Origin: Agrypnia vestita
Taxonomy: Eukaryota > Arthropoda > Insecta > Trichoptera > Phryganeidae
Direction of reading: 5' to 3'
DNA length: 64,000 bases
Assembly: GCA_016648135.1 (NCBI GenBank)
Contig: JADDOH010002330.1
Span: forward strand, 62,001-126,000
A model generated the notes under the pieces. It searched no databases, had not been told where the DNA came from, and saw nothing but the letters and a program-made list of their open reading frames with translations. Positions 40,141-50,690 of this stretch are shown here, piece after piece; position 1 is the first letter of the stretch; every line of letters starts with the position of its first letter. Both the position numbers and the translations under genes were made by a program.

Positions 40141-40687
40141 ATATGTACCTAATATATTTTTTTATACACACATTACTGCTTTGTACTTATTAATATTTTT
40201 AATTTTTATACTCATATTTTAATGCTTATACCCAATACTTTCACTGCTTATATATGTAGTTTATATTTATATTTTACTGCTTACACCTGATATTGTTGTG
40301 TATACCTACTTCTTTCTTTATTATATATAGAAATAAGTATATAAAACAATATGTAAATCAACAACAATAAAAACAATATGTGCATAAACAAATAAATAAT
40401 AAAATATTTATTTTTACATATAAGCACAAGTAGCGGTTTTACTTTCCCCGAAACTATATTCCTTCGAACTTCTTTAAATTTTAAAAATTAACGTAATAAA
40501 AATAGCCAACGGTTGAGCCGTCGAGCAGCGTCGCGTCGAACCGTAGACAGTTGACCATCGTCCCGATGTTTAGATAAACGTCCGCGACGTCCGCGTAACG
40601 AAGTTGACGCGTCAACTAGTTGACGAATTCAACTAGTTGATCGTCTCGTCGATGGACGGACGTGGACGACCCATCCCTATAGTATAC

Positions 40688-41568
40688 CAGATTTCAGTGT
40701 TTATTTATTAGCTCAATATTTATGATGAATAAACTTACAATATTACTCACGTGTAATTAGGTGTTCTCAGCTTTTGTGGGACATCCATAGGGTAGACAAG
40801 GTTGAAACACTTACCGGGGATTAAATCGGTACTTATATTATAATACAATAAATACAAGTTAAGTAAACACTGGTTACCAAAGTTTGAAATAGCGCAAAAT
40901 GTATCTTAATACGCGCGATAAAGAGTTAATTAGTTATAAGCGCATTCCCGGAATAGGGTTATTTCACTTTTTTTTAATAGAAAATATGAACTTTGGTTTA
41001 GAAAATACGTTTATGAAAAATATTTTCTATTAATATGTATATTTACATTAAGTCAAAACGCTTGTTTTCGCAAGTGATGTAAGGCATGTTTTTTATGTCA
41101 TCTGACGTGTAACACGTAACAGCAAATTCGCGTATTTAGACTTTCATTCCTTTTTATACAAAACAAGCCGGCATTTTGTACAGTGTGTCCATTTTATTAG
41201 GGAATAAGTTTTGTAGATATTATATGGTACCCAAATGTAGAAATTCATTTCTGAGAACTGAAAAATGAATCCAACATTTAAGCATCAATTTTCGTCAAGT
41301 TACCGGATTTTCCTTGTGAAAATCCATCCTCCATTATTTTAAATGTGTTCTTAGATAGTTATTTTATTAAAATAGCTCACAAACACGGCAAAATCTATGT
41401 AAAAACCATGAAAACACCAGTAAAAACAAAGCGAAGACAAACGGTTACCATAGACGCGAAACAAATTACAGTGACAAACACCATAGATCACGTATGTTTA
41501 TCTATAATTCTTGTCAAACAACGTCACGACCAAAAACATCGCGTTTTAAGGATTCGTATTTTTTAATA
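40688..41568. other. Unassigned sequence
   Basis: AT-rich. A 73-codon Lys-rich frame at 41345-41566 with MKTPVKTKRRQTVT has no domain that I recognise; no start or splice context supports it. Confidence 0.4.
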
Positions 41569-42852
41569 TTAGGTCCTTACATATGAAATTGACGTTTAGT
41601 ATGGGAGGAACATAAAGCCGATTTTTTTTATTATAATATATTTATTTAATCAAAGTATGTACCATTGCTATCTATGCACTTTTGCCATCTCATAGGTAGT
41701 TCATCGATCCCTTTACTTAAAAAACCATTCGGACGGGAATCGATAAAATCTTTGAAGGCGGTTTGGACTGCCCCATCGGAGTTGAATTTTTTCCTTTGCA
41801 AGAAGTTATCCAAATTTCGAAAAAAATGGTAATCTGTTGGGGCAAGGTCCGGAGAGTACGGTGGATGTCTTAGACATTCCAATTGAAGCTCCTCTAATAT
41901 GGTAGCCGTCTGTTGTGCAGTGTGTGGTCTAGCGTTATCATGAAGCAGCAGTGGCCTAGAGCGATTACCCAGCCTCGATTGTTTAGCAGCTAGCTTTTCC
42001 ATCATGGTTTGCAGTTGCTAACAATAGACATCTGCCGTAATCGTCTGGCCAGATTTAAGAAAGCTGTAGTGAACGACACCAGCACTAGTCCACCAAACGC
42101 TCACAAGTAACTTTTTTGGAGTCAATTTTCGCTTGGGGCATGGTTTGGCTGGTTCGGCAGGGTTCAGCCATTGCGATGAGCGCTTCCGATTATCGTACAG
42201 GATCCACTTTTCATCACAGGTAATGATTCGATTTAAAATCCCTTCATTATTGTGCCGGTTGAGTAATGCAACGCAGCAGTCAACGCGCGTTTATTGATTT
42301 GCTTCACTCAATTCGTGAGGTACCCACCTTTCAAGCTTTTTCACCTTACCAATTTGCTTCAAGTGGATTAAAACAGTTTTATCACTAACACCGCAGCCTG
42401 CAGCTAACTCGGATGTGGTTTGCGATGGATCCGCTTCCACAATAGCCTTCAATTCTTCATTATCAACTTTGGTCTCCGGCCGTCCACGGGGCTTGTTCTG
42501 CAGGTCGAAATTTCCAGAACGAAAACGTTGGAACCAAAAACGCACTGTGTTTTCTTTTGCGGCACCGTCGCCATACACATCATTAATCCTTCGAGCCGTT
42601 TCTGCAGCCTGGTGCCACGGTGGAACTCGTACTCGTAAATAACGCGATATTTCAAGTTTTTCATTTTGTAAACTGAGTGACGCAAAGAAAAAAACAATTG
42701 AGGAAAAAACAAATGAATTATAATTTTCAAAACACAAATACATGAGTAAATAGCTGTATAAATTTGGATTTGGAATTCCTAACCAAAGAGAAGATATTTG
42801 AGATCAAATTTGCCAGTACGGCAAAACGTGAATTTCATATGTAAGGACCTAA
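41569..42852 (-). mobile_element. mariner element, copy 3 (full length, 1284 bp)
   Basis: Both inverted repeats (TTAGGTCCTTACATATGAAA) and both flanking TA dinucleotides are present, so this is a complete insertion. Two bases in one terminal repeat differ from the other (ACGTGAATTT against ACGCCAATTT in copy 1). Confidence 0.95.
41646..42664 (-). pseudogene. mariner transposase, copy 3 (stops and frameshift)
   Basis: Length corresponds to 339 codons plus stop after allowing one lost base. Damage: a one-base deletion in the GCAGCACTGG stretch near 42608, a CAA-to-TAA stop after HELSEANQ near 42293, and a CAG-to-TAG stop near 42019. The catalytic triad itself is intact: TCDEKW, HDNARPHTA and APTDYHFF with 34 residues between the last two. 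The C-terminal 119 codons are open to the natural stop (SNGTYFD). Confidence 0.92.
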
Positions 42853-42904
42853 TATTTTTATTATAAAAATTATGAATGAAAACATTATCCCACACCATAA
42901 TTAT

Positions 42905-43526
42905 TAGTAATGCAACGAATACGAATATTCGTATTCGCCGAATAGTAGATATTTACCGAATATTCGTATTCGCTGAATATCATCACGAATATTAAAAACA
43001 AACTATTTATAACTGAACGCAACGTAAATTGCGGTTTGGTTATGCACCGTGTATCCGAACATACATACGCACTCTATTATCGGGGATTTCCCTAACATTG
43101 AATGAATGGATTTGTGGAGTTCTCAAGTTGTCAATTGTTACTCGTTTCACAGCGTAACATGAGTTCATTCATCTAGTTTTGTTGGTCTATTAATAAGGTT
43201 AGGTGCTCATTTCATCTAGGTTTTGTTTTGTAATACGTGTTGTTCGTTCCATTTTATTTCCGCTGTGTGTAAAAGTGTTAACTCTTATAAAATAATTTCA
43301 AATTAAATCTAATATCATGACATCTCGTTAGCGTGAAAAAAGTGATATTTATTTTCGAATGTTGTGCTTTTTGAACGAAAATTTGCCGGCCTTAAATTTT
43401 AATTATTAAATCTCTTAGTAAAAAAGAACAGTGGTGCATTATTTATTACCTTGTTGAATTATTCGTATTCGCCGAACAGTAGGCTTGATATTCGTATTCG
43501 TAAAAGTAGTATTCGTTGCATCACTA
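42905..43526. mobile_element. Non-autonomous hAT element with perfect 8-bp duplication
   Basis: Ends TAGTAATGCAACGAATAC and GTATTCGTTGCATCACTA, flanked by ATAATTAT on both sides (42897-42904 and 43527-43534). The subterminal parts carry repeated CGAATATTCGTATTCGCCGA units, typical of transposase-binding repeats. 622 bp, no coding capacity. Confidence 0.9.
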
Positions 43527-43534
43527 ATAATTAT

Positions 43535-44742
43535 GTCCAACCACAAAGTTAACGCTATAAAGACGAAAAATAAATCATAAATCCATTATTCGATTGTACA
43601 CATTTGACTTCGTCGCTTACGACGTATACAATAGTTCAGAAATGATCCCTAATGTATCTCTATCACATCCATTAAACATTCATAATAACGTTAGAACGCT
43701 GGGGGGGAACAAGCATCAATATGCCGCCCCTAAATTTCCCACCCTTATCCGCTTAAACATTAAAAAAGTAAAACTCTTTGTTAATCGTTTTACAATCGTG
43801 ATTATAGTACGATATATAAGACTGTTCACTTAAGACAATAACTGAAATACTTTTATGAAATCGTTTTTGTCAAATTGTACAGATATGCATTAAACCTAGG
43901 CGAGGGGATTATGACACAGCAGAAGTTTGTTCCGCCTCGCGTATATTTAAAAAAAAAACATTATTAAAGACGATTTTTTTAATTTGGTTCCAAACTGAGA
44001 CTCTTCAACGTCTTTTTACAATTAAGCGCGACTTATTTACTAAGGTACCTACTATACTTTAAAAAAAAATTAAGTTTATATTAAGTTTGTAAAACTCAAA
44101 GTTCTATAAAAAAAAGTCCGTGACGACAAATATCTTTATGTTGAGGTTAATAAATAAATTTATAAAATATGACTAAAAGTTACTTAAAATATATGCGTAG
44201 TTAATTAATAAATGGACACTTCAAGTCACTCAACGCGAATTAAATTAATACTCTATTCTTGAAATCACACTGTTTCGTTACATATCACTCATCTATGAAT
44301 ATATTATTATCGCTGGGAAAACTTTATTTAACACTCCAACCACAGAAGAAGAAGAAGCTAGAACATTCCAACCAATTCTCGCACGTATAGTTGCATTTAA
44401 GGGGGGGGGGTAAGGTTAATTCGTACAAAAAAGGCATGTTTTGTGAATTTTTTGTGACAACACAGTTAAAATCTCTTTATTAAAACCAATGGTAAATTAT
44501 TAAAATTTTATTAAAAAAGTAGAATTGCGGTGTCCCTCATAACTTGGTGCTGGATCATCTGAAATCAAAAAATCAAAGTTCATTCGTTAGATAATAGGTT
44601 TCCCCAGGTAACGCTGGGAGGGTTTTTTGAAATTTCAATTTTTCATTTTTTGGAACACTTTGAAGAGAAAAATGCGATTTTTTGCGAAAAAAGTCGGCTA
44701 ATTTGTTATTAAAAAATAAAAATGTTGATTCTTCATAATCTT
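43535..44742. other. Unassigned sequence with homopolymer runs
   Basis: AT-rich with G runs near 43700 (7) and 44401 (10) and an (AAG)n stretch at 44346. No gene was recognised. Confidence 0.4.
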
Positions 44743-44845
44743 GTTCATTCGTTGTGTTGGTGTTTATGGATATAAAAGCCAACACAACAAAACAATGCGC
44801 CTCGTACGCACGGCTTACACATGCTAATTCGATTGTCTTTCTTAC
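44743..44845. mobile_element. Foldback family F, half copy
   Basis: TTCGTTGTGTTGGTGTTTAT, AACACAACAAAACAATGCGC, CACGGCTTACACATGCTAAT and TCGATTGTCTTTCTTA: the hinge and right arm; the left arm is lost at the boundary near 44743. Confidence 0.6.
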
Positions 44846-44859
44846 ATATATCTTCTGTC

Positions 44860-45362
44860 TAGGGAATGCAATCCCGAGTCGGGATTGCCCTTTCGGGATC
44901 CCTCGAGATTAGAATTTCCGATCCCGCGGGATCCCTACGGATCGGGACCCCGAATACTTTTGTGTTCTTTTTGTTTATAGAGCTGAATAGCAATTAACGA
45001 CAACGCCCTGTGTTTTTATATCAGCATATTTAATAAAATATTCATTATTAATCATCGCTTTTAAGTTTTTGTAGGCGTTTTTACAAGCATCAATGTAGAG
45101 TTAGTAGGTAGTAATTTTTATTACCATATATGGTGTAAAATACAGCAAATATTATTAAAAGCTATCTTCATTATTTTAATGTGACATGAACATAAGTTTT
45201 AAGTACTTACTAAAAGCTCTATAGACATACACAATTAAACGTACAAAACATAAAAAATGTTGATCAATCCCGATAATCCCGACAATCTCGTCCGATTTTT
45301 CGGTTCGGGATTGATCTCGTATAATGCCTCGAGATCTCGCGGGATTGGGATTGCATTCCCTA
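44860..45362. mobile_element. Non-autonomous hAT element with perfect 8-bp duplication
   Basis: Ends TAGGGAATGCAATCCC in inverted orientation, flanked by CTTCTGTC on both sides (44852-44859 and 45363-45370). Subterminal GGGATC/GATCCC and CGGGAT units are abundant. 503 bp, non-coding. It sits immediately beside the half copy of family F. Confidence 0.9.
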
Positions 45363-45548
45363 CTTCTGTCCCGTTATACACATTGAAAATAAGGTTTGTT
45401 ATTTTTTATGTTTTAATTACTCATTTTTTTGTACTTCGATTACCTGTTATCTGCCAAAATCCACCGAACTCAAATGCCATAATATCTAAACCTTCTTACC
45501 TACTACAGTCTACATCTAGAGAAAATATTTCAGGTTTGATATACAACA

Positions 45549-46070
45549 GGAGAGCAAAAGAAAGTTCTGTCAATATATATTTTATTATTAAGGCTGGACA
45601 TTCACTTCAAATGCATATTTCGGAGTTTTTTTTACGAAAATGTGGGTCTTTACGGTTCATTTATATCAGAATGTATAATCTAGACTGAACATTTTTTAGG
45701 GTAATATAAAACTTCGCGCCGCCTAGGATACTAAAAATGATTTTTTTGACCGCGGACTGTCGATTAATGCTTATGTTTTCTTTATTATTGTAAATAATGT
45801 TCAGTTTATTACTTTTGTATATGAACAAAGGTTCTATCTAAGTTATTACCTTAAAAAAAGTGCAGTCTAGAGTATACATTATGATATAAATTAATAATAA
45901 AAAAAAACATTTTCGTAAAAAAAGCCGAAATATACATTTGAAGTGAATGTGCCGCCTTAAACGATTTCCATATGTGTTTTGCAATAACACATATGGAAAT
46001 CGTTTAGTAATAAAAAAAACATTGACAAAATCAAACGGGCAGAACTTTCTTTTGCTCTCCTGTAAAGTTC
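45549..46070. mobile_element. Foldback element (family G)
   Basis: ACAGGAGAGCAAAAGAAAGT on the left and ACTTTCTTTTGCTCTCCTGT on the right, with collinear inner arms (ACATTCACTTCAAATGCATA / TATACATTTGAAGTGAATGT). The right arm contains an extra 49-base hairpin and a short additional block. No duplication could be defined. Non-coding, superfamily unknown. Confidence 0.7.
45959..46005. repeat. Perfect 20-bp hairpin inside family G
   Basis: AAACGATTTCCATATGTGTT and its exact complement around a 7-base loop. Present in one arm only, so it was added after the foldback formed or lost from the other arm. Confidence 0.75.
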
Positions 46071-46079
46071 GAAACAATC

Positions 46080-46521
46080 ACTAACGCTTTGGCTTTCTAC
46101 CCTCGATTGTATTATTCCAAACTTGTGCCACTGCATCTTGCACGATACCAAGTTGAGAAGCACTCCGACTTCCCATCTTGGTCGCTTAGCATGAATTTAC
46201 TGCAGTAGATTAATAATAATCTAGCTTAATATTGCGCGCCCAACTTCATATCTGTCTTCCCTGCAATCTGTGTAATCTCTGCTCCAGTGGCTCGCTGCAA
46301 TTTCCTCGATTTGCTTCCTCTGGATACACGGGACAAGAGAGGAAAGTTGTGGATACCGTTCTCCACCGTAAACCCTCTCGTAAGACATTATCTAGCGTCT
46401 ATGGGGGAACGTGTGTTCTCTTATTTCGTTGGTAGTTCCGATATGTGGGAAAGAAGGGCTCCACCCACGTTTTGTAGTTATCGATGGAATTGAGGATAAG
46501 TTGCCTTATGGTCACCACCCG
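46080..46521 (-). mobile_element. Possible LTR-element leader
   Basis: On the minus strand, GGGTGGTGACCATAAGG directly follows the presumed LTR end, as in the primer-binding/leader region of many insect gypsy-type elements. The following ~400 bases have no open polyprotein. Confidence 0.3.
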
Positions 46522-46930
46522 TGTTAAACGGGAATTCCCCGAAGTCGTGAAAGGTTTAATGAATTTATTTACTCGATAAAACAATTACATTACAAGTTAT
46601 ACAAAATTACAATGATAAAGACTCGACGGAATAGGGCCTCCGGCCTACGCCGGGGGTAGTTGAGAGACTGACATTCCCGTACAGAACGTTGGCTATTTTT
46701 ATATGTTTTGGGAACAAAGAACTCTCTTGAAGTCTGGCTGTACGCGTGTTGGATGTCCGCTGAAGGTGCTCGGTTGTTGACCCGCGTCTCCACGCGCCTT
46801 TTTCACCTGGTGTTTTGTCTGTCAAGGAAATCCGCTGCGGTTGCGTGTGTGCCCTCCGTGTCGCCTTCTGCTATGGGGTCAGCTCTCCTTCATCATTTCG
46901 GCGCGCTCGTGTCGTGACCTAGATTGGTGG
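46522..46930 (-). mobile_element. Possible solo LTR
   Basis: Minus-strand profile: GC-rich start, TATAAAAATAG promoter-like box, AATAAA near the end, terminal ...TTTAACA. The right boundary and a target duplication are not fixed. Confidence 0.35.
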
Positions 46931-46938
46931 TTGTGTAT

Positions 46939-47154
46939 TTATGGGATGAAACGCCATACATCTACTTTATAAACGTCCGTACGATTGGGTAATGTTTTAA
47001 CACCATGATTTGGCATCAGTCTCTGGCATCTGTCTCTGTAGTACCCAAGGAGTTCATCATGTTCTCCTCTTAGAGTCCTGTCAGGTCCCCCAACGTTGAC
47101 TATCACTTGAGAGTGCATCTCCCTGTCTCTAGCGGCTCGAAAGAGCTCTTCCAC
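46939..47154 (-). pseudogene. Unidentified 71-codon fragment, possibly SGNH-like from a LINE
   Basis: The frame reads EELFRAARDREMHSQVIVNV then GGPDRTLRGEHDELLGYYRD and RCQRLMP. The VIVNVGG.D.......ELL..Y...... pattern resembles the SGNH-hydrolase module found in ORF1 of some LINEs. There is no catalytic Ser block here. This is an inference from pattern only. Confidence 0.3.
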
Positions 47155-47162
47155 TTTTCCAG

Positions 47163-47360
47163 TATACTTATTTATTTATTTGAACGGTTTTAAATAGCCT
47201 TTTACACTACAATATAGTTACATTAATTATGTTTACTCCGTACACTTGCAGTTTCACAATATTATTTAGAAGTTGGACAATATTAAGAATAAAGAATTTT
47301 CACACGAAGCAAACTCATTGTGGTGAGACATAATATCTTTAAATAAAATAACTTATTACT
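47163..47360 (-). mobile_element. LINE 3' UTR fragment
   Basis: On the minus strand, TGTAAAAGGCTATTTAAAAC then AAATAAATAAATAAG matches the 3' end of the LINE at 29750. Confidence 0.55.
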
Positions 47361-47374
47361 ATTGAAACTACACA

Positions 47375-47605
47375 CAGAATCTTCTGTGTAGTTTTCTGAG
47401 ATATTCTGCCGTGTACATGTAACCTCTCTGGCCGACGCTTCAAATACCATTGCCGGGTCCATCATCAGACCCATCATGCGTCATCCGCCCTGATGATGGA
47501 TCCTGCAATGGGATCCGAAATTTGGGCCAGAGAGGTCACACATACATGGCAGAATATCCCAGAAAACTACACACAGTACATTCTGGACGGCCGTGAAAAC
47601 CTGAT
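47375..47605. mobile_element. PLE termini, inverted pair
   Basis: Left TGTAGTTTTCTGAGATATTC and GGCCGACGCTTCAAATACC; right GCCCTGATGATGGATCCTGC, ATGGGATCCGAAATTTGGGC and ATCCCAGAAAACTACACAC. It is a foldback of two 3' termini of the family at 13911. The CTGATGA and GAA boxes remain in the right arm but the stem III palindrome is lost. Confidence 0.65.
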
Positions 47606-47634
47606 AACATCACAATACTGGATTTTATCCACAT

Positions 47635-47745
47635 AAGGTTAGCCGTAGGATAGGCCGCAGGCCCTATGAACACCCAATAGACTTCCGTACCTGCCTTCCC
47701 ATATAAATAACTCCGTCTCTGTGAGACGTCTTTAATACATCTTGA
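47635..47745 (-). repeat. Repeat B (minus)
   Basis: CAATAGACTTCCGTACCTGC, TTCCCATATAAATAACTCCG and TCTCTGTGAGACGTC: reverse complement of the family. Confidence 0.6.
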
Positions 47746-47950
47746 CTTTAATAATCAATCCTATAGTCCGGTTTTCAAGTTGTTTCCTTTCTCCTCTTTC
47801 AATATGTCCCCCTCCTGTATGCTTTCTCTCTCTATTTGAGTTCTTAACTTATACATTATATAAATTCCTGCACTTAGGTTGTTTTATATTATATCGTCGT
47901 GTCTTGAAGAAGGTTGAGTCCAACCGAAACTAGTTGACTCTGTGTAATAT
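47746..47950 (+). mobile_element. PLE 3' UTR and terminus
   Basis: A pyrimidine-rich UTR (CTCTCTCTATTTGAG) leads to GTCTTGAAGAAGGTTGAGTC and GAAACTAGTTGACTC, the terminus with the hammerhead-like motif. Confidence 0.5.
47904..47934 (+). ncRNA. Hammerhead-ribozyme-like motif
   Basis: TTGAAGA (one change from CTGAAGA), spacer A, stem GGTTG/CAACC with loop AGTC, GAA, palindrome ACTAGT, base T. The flanks GTGTC and GACTC pair at four of five positions as stem I. Confidence 0.42.
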
Positions 47951-48180
47951 ATTATATCAATAAAGTGGCTAAAAGCAAAATATTTTTATATTTTAATTAT
48001 ATAAACAATGTTTTAATAACAGGACTACTGACAAGTGCATATGTAACAAAAATAAATTTTCGTTGGTCTTGTTAAAATTTGTGTGCGTGTTTTTTTTATA
48101 TGCGCTATGTTGACAAACCGAACGTAAGAGATAATGCTTTTAAAAGAAACAGCTCATCTTAATTTTCTAGACATCAATAA

Positions 48181-48682
48181 TACAGGGTTATTCGGAAAAC
48201 ATTAATAACCTCGCAGGACTATGTTCCTGCCTTGATTATGTGCCGAAAATGTTCAAGCAGCCATGGAGCTGTGCAATATCAAAGTTTGCATTTTTTTCAA
48301 TATTACTGACCTAATTTTTACAAAACGTTGAACTTTCATTACAGTATCGATTACGAAAAATGTATTCGTTTCAATACAAGTTAGATAAAATGATAAAAAC
48401 CCTGCCGAAATTCCAATTGGATCATTTTTTGAAGGTTTTTATTATTTTATTTGACTTGTATTAAGATAATGAATTTTTCATATTTCATATAAGTTACTGT
48501 AATGATAGTCCAACAAGCAAAAAATAAGTCAAAAATATTGAAATTAGAAAGCAAACTTTGAAGTTGCATATCACCATAACTATTGATATTGATTGGTCAT
48601 GGCTGCTTGAACATTTTTTACTTATAGTCATGGCAAAAATATAGTCCTGCAAGGTTATTAATGTTTTCCAAATAACCCTGTA
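48181..48682. mobile_element. MITE family C, complete copy (AGGGTTATT subtype)
   Basis: Starts TACAGGGTTATTCGGAAAAC and ends GTTTTCCAAATAACCCTGTA. Subterminal CGCAGGACTAT is inverted at the other side as ATAGTCCTGC. It shares the CTGCCTTGATTATG core with the GGTGTAAC subtype at 23706 and 51301. Confidence 0.8.
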
Positions 48683-48689
48683 TATGTAT

Positions 48690-49560
48690 TAAACTTAATC
48701 TCTTTTTTTTATTTTAGATTTTTTCGCATCAATCCCGCATACTTTGAAAAAACATTAAACTAATTCTTGTTCTTAAATAAGTGGACTTCAGATGAATGTT
48801 TTTAAATAATTTTTTAGTCTGATATCTCGTTCTAATAAAGTGATATTAAAAATTTTACTAAAAAAGTGTGAATAAACATAAACGTCCCTAATTTTAAAAT
48901 TTTAAAGCAATCGTAAATATTACGACTTCTCCGAACTTCTGACTTTTGCGAGGTGTTTTCCTCGTCGGCGATAAATAATTGAAAATGTGGTATGAAAATA
49001 ATTGTTTGTATTTCTGACAATGTTTAAAATTCCATCCTAATTTGTTTACGTGAAAGATATATTTTTGTGTGTGATACGGACGAAACGCGCATCTTATTTT
49101 AAAATTTGAAAACAAGACTTCGGTTAGCATTTTAAAACAGATTGACTTTACATGGTGATTACAAGCTATATACGATTTCTTTAAATAATAACAAAATTCT
49201 GAACGATGACTAGCAACATAGAAAACGAAATAAACCTTAAACTGCGACGCAGTCGCATGGAATAAATGTTTTATTTCAAGAATAAGAAAGCAAAAGAAAA
49301 ACAACTGATTGATAGTCCAGTTTTTTTCTGTAAAATTGCCCAGAAATCGTTCGAAAGACTCGCTAGATCTAAGAAAATAAATTGAAGACAATTGATATCA
49401 ATTTATCAAATCTAACAATTGAGGATATTCTATTTAAAAATTATAACGCTATAAAAGTCGAGTTTAAAAACGTAATTAATATCACAAGTTGAAGAACCGG
49501 TCACCGGGAGTCCTTAGCAAGTAGAGAAGTGGGAACCGGCTTGTTTTTTTGATGACTGTT
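48690..49560. other. Upstream region of the KChIP-like exon
   Basis: AT-rich to about 49480, with no TATA or initiator that I can assign with confidence. A 165-codon frame on the minus strand (48894-49391) is Phe/Lys-rich with no recognisable domain; I treat it as chance. Confidence 0.35.
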
Positions 49561-49646
49561 TAGGACATCACACGGTCTAATCTAAGACTGTTAGGTTAAA
49601 CAATTTTATGAAATCGAGGAACAAAAGTCGCAGTTTGAAGAAGACC

Positions 49647-49712
49647 CAGACAGCAAGAACGGTTTGAGGGAAATCCAGACAGCGAGAACGGTTTGAAGGA
49701 AATCCAGACAGA
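49647..49712 (+). repeat. 29-bp tandem repeat in the presumed 5' UTR
   Basis: CAGACAGCRAGAACGGTTTG plus ARGGAAATC occurs twice with a third partial unit, at exact 29-base spacing (49647, 49676, 49705), ending 17 bases before the start codon. Confidence 0.8.
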
Positions 49713-49728
49713 AGCAGAAGCAACCACC

Positions 49729-49884
49729 ATGGCCACCCCGCCAGATTCGCCGATGGAGGAGGTGGTGTACGAGCTGGAGCCTGCCCGCGTGCCCAAACCC
49801 ATCCCGGTGGCGCTGGACGACCTGTGCAGGCAGACCAAGTTCTCCCGGCAGGAGATACGGATCATGTACCGGGGGTTCAAAACG
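49729..49884 (+). CDS. First coding exon of a Kv-channel-interacting-protein-like gene (neuronal calcium sensor family)
   Basis: 52 codons from an ATG in strong context (CAACCACCATGG) to donor GTGAGT, phase 0. The peptide starts MATPPDSPMEEVVYELEPAR and ends in LDDLCRQTKFSRQEIRIMYR-GFKT. The latter is the helix opening the first EF-hand region of KChIP-type calcium sensors (…L..QT.F...E...LYRGFK), and animal KChIP genes also have an exon junction right after this YRGFK stretch. These proteins bind the N-terminus of Kv4 potassium channels and respond to calcium through the later EF-hands. The remaining exons (three further EF-hands) are not in the window, so the first intron is longer than 14 kb. 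GC-rich codon use contrasts with the AT-rich surroundings. A TTG upstream is in frame but the ATG is the sensible start. Confidence 0.9.
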
Positions 49885-50009
49885 GTGAGTCCCCACTCTG
49901 CAGATATGTTTATATAAATTATATTTAGCGTTGTTTCATTAACAGTTCATTAACAATTAGGAAGTTCATTATTAAAACAATTTAATTAAATGCGAACTTT
50001 TAATCCAAT
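49885..50009 (+). other. Start of the KChIP-like first intron
   Basis: GTGAGTCCCC at the donor, then AT-rich sequence. The following repeats to the end of the window are probably within this intron. Confidence 0.6.
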
Positions 50010-50200
50010 GTATGAGTAATAATATTTAAGACTAAGCGCTTTCAATGGAGACAACCATCATCTTCAGAAGCAACATTAGAACTTTCTGGTTTGCGTCCCA
50101 TAATATCCCAAAAGCACGCGGTGTTTTAATGTAAAACGTTAAAACACAGCGTAATACCCCAGAAGATTCTGAGTGGCCGTGGAAAACTTATAACATTCTT
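50010..50200 (-). mobile_element. PLE terminal fragments
   Basis: A terminus with AGCGCTTTCAATGGAGAC and CATCTTCAG is followed by AACACAGCGTAATACCCCAG and GATTCTGAGTGGCCGTGG of the family at 13911. Two PLE families are joined. Confidence 0.55.
50035..50067 (-). ncRNA. Hammerhead-ribozyme-like motif
   Basis: CTGAAGA, spacer T, stem GATGG/CCATT (one G-T pair) with loop TTGTCT, GAA, palindrome AGCGCT, base T. The first box is perfect; stem I is weak. Confidence 0.42.
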
Positions 50201-50394
50201 AACATTACAACTGATAATAAAAATAAAAACAAAAGGCCAAACAATATAATGTATGGGGAAGGGAGAGGGGAGTAGTCATCAATTATTAATTATTTTGTAA
50301 ATATTTGTAACTCGTCAAAAATGACGGTACTTTTACAATGTCGGTTCCTAAGGAATAAGTATGTAGTTTTTTTATTTATAAAAAAAACAAGTCG

Positions 50395-50690
50395 AATAAA
50401 AAAATAAAAACCATGCAAAAGTTAAAAATAGATTTTTTTTACAAAGTTTTTATAATTTTATTTGAGTCTTATTAAAGCGAATGAATTTTTCACAGTCGAT
50501 ATAAGTTACCATAATGATAGTTTAACTTTTTTTTAAACGAAAAAGAAATATTGAAAAAAAATCAAACTCTAATATCGCATTACCACAATTATTGATATAA
50601 GTCGTGGTTGCTTGAACATTTTTGACGCATTATCAAGGCAGGAATCCACCTGTAAAGTTTTTGCTACTAGCTATTAAACACCCTGTTTAT
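50395..50690. mobile_element. MITE family C, right two-thirds
   Basis: CATTATCAAGGCAGGAATCC, ACCTGTAAAGTTTTTGCTAC and ACACCCTGTTTA at the right; the left arm is missing. Confidence 0.65.

Larger units (their letters stand above)
39532..40679. mobile_element. Non-autonomous hAT element with perfect 8-bp duplication
   Basis: Ends TAGGGATGGGTCGTCCACGT and its inverse, with inverted repeats continuing for about 65 bases (CAACTAGTTGAATTCGT inside), flanked by TAGTATAC on both sides (39524-39531 and 40680-40687). It is 1148 bp with no transposase. It carries a PLE terminus (39670-39704) and a MITE C arm (39890-40140), so it is older than those. Confidence 0.92.

Noticed and set aside
45959..46005. 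microRNA precursor
   Set aside because: Stem of only 20 bp with a 7-base loop and no lower stem; too short for a normal insect pre-miRNA.
48894..49391. 165-codon minus-strand gene upstream of the KChIP-like exon
   Set aside because: Phe/Lys-rich composition follows AT content; no recognisable domain, start context or splice sites.
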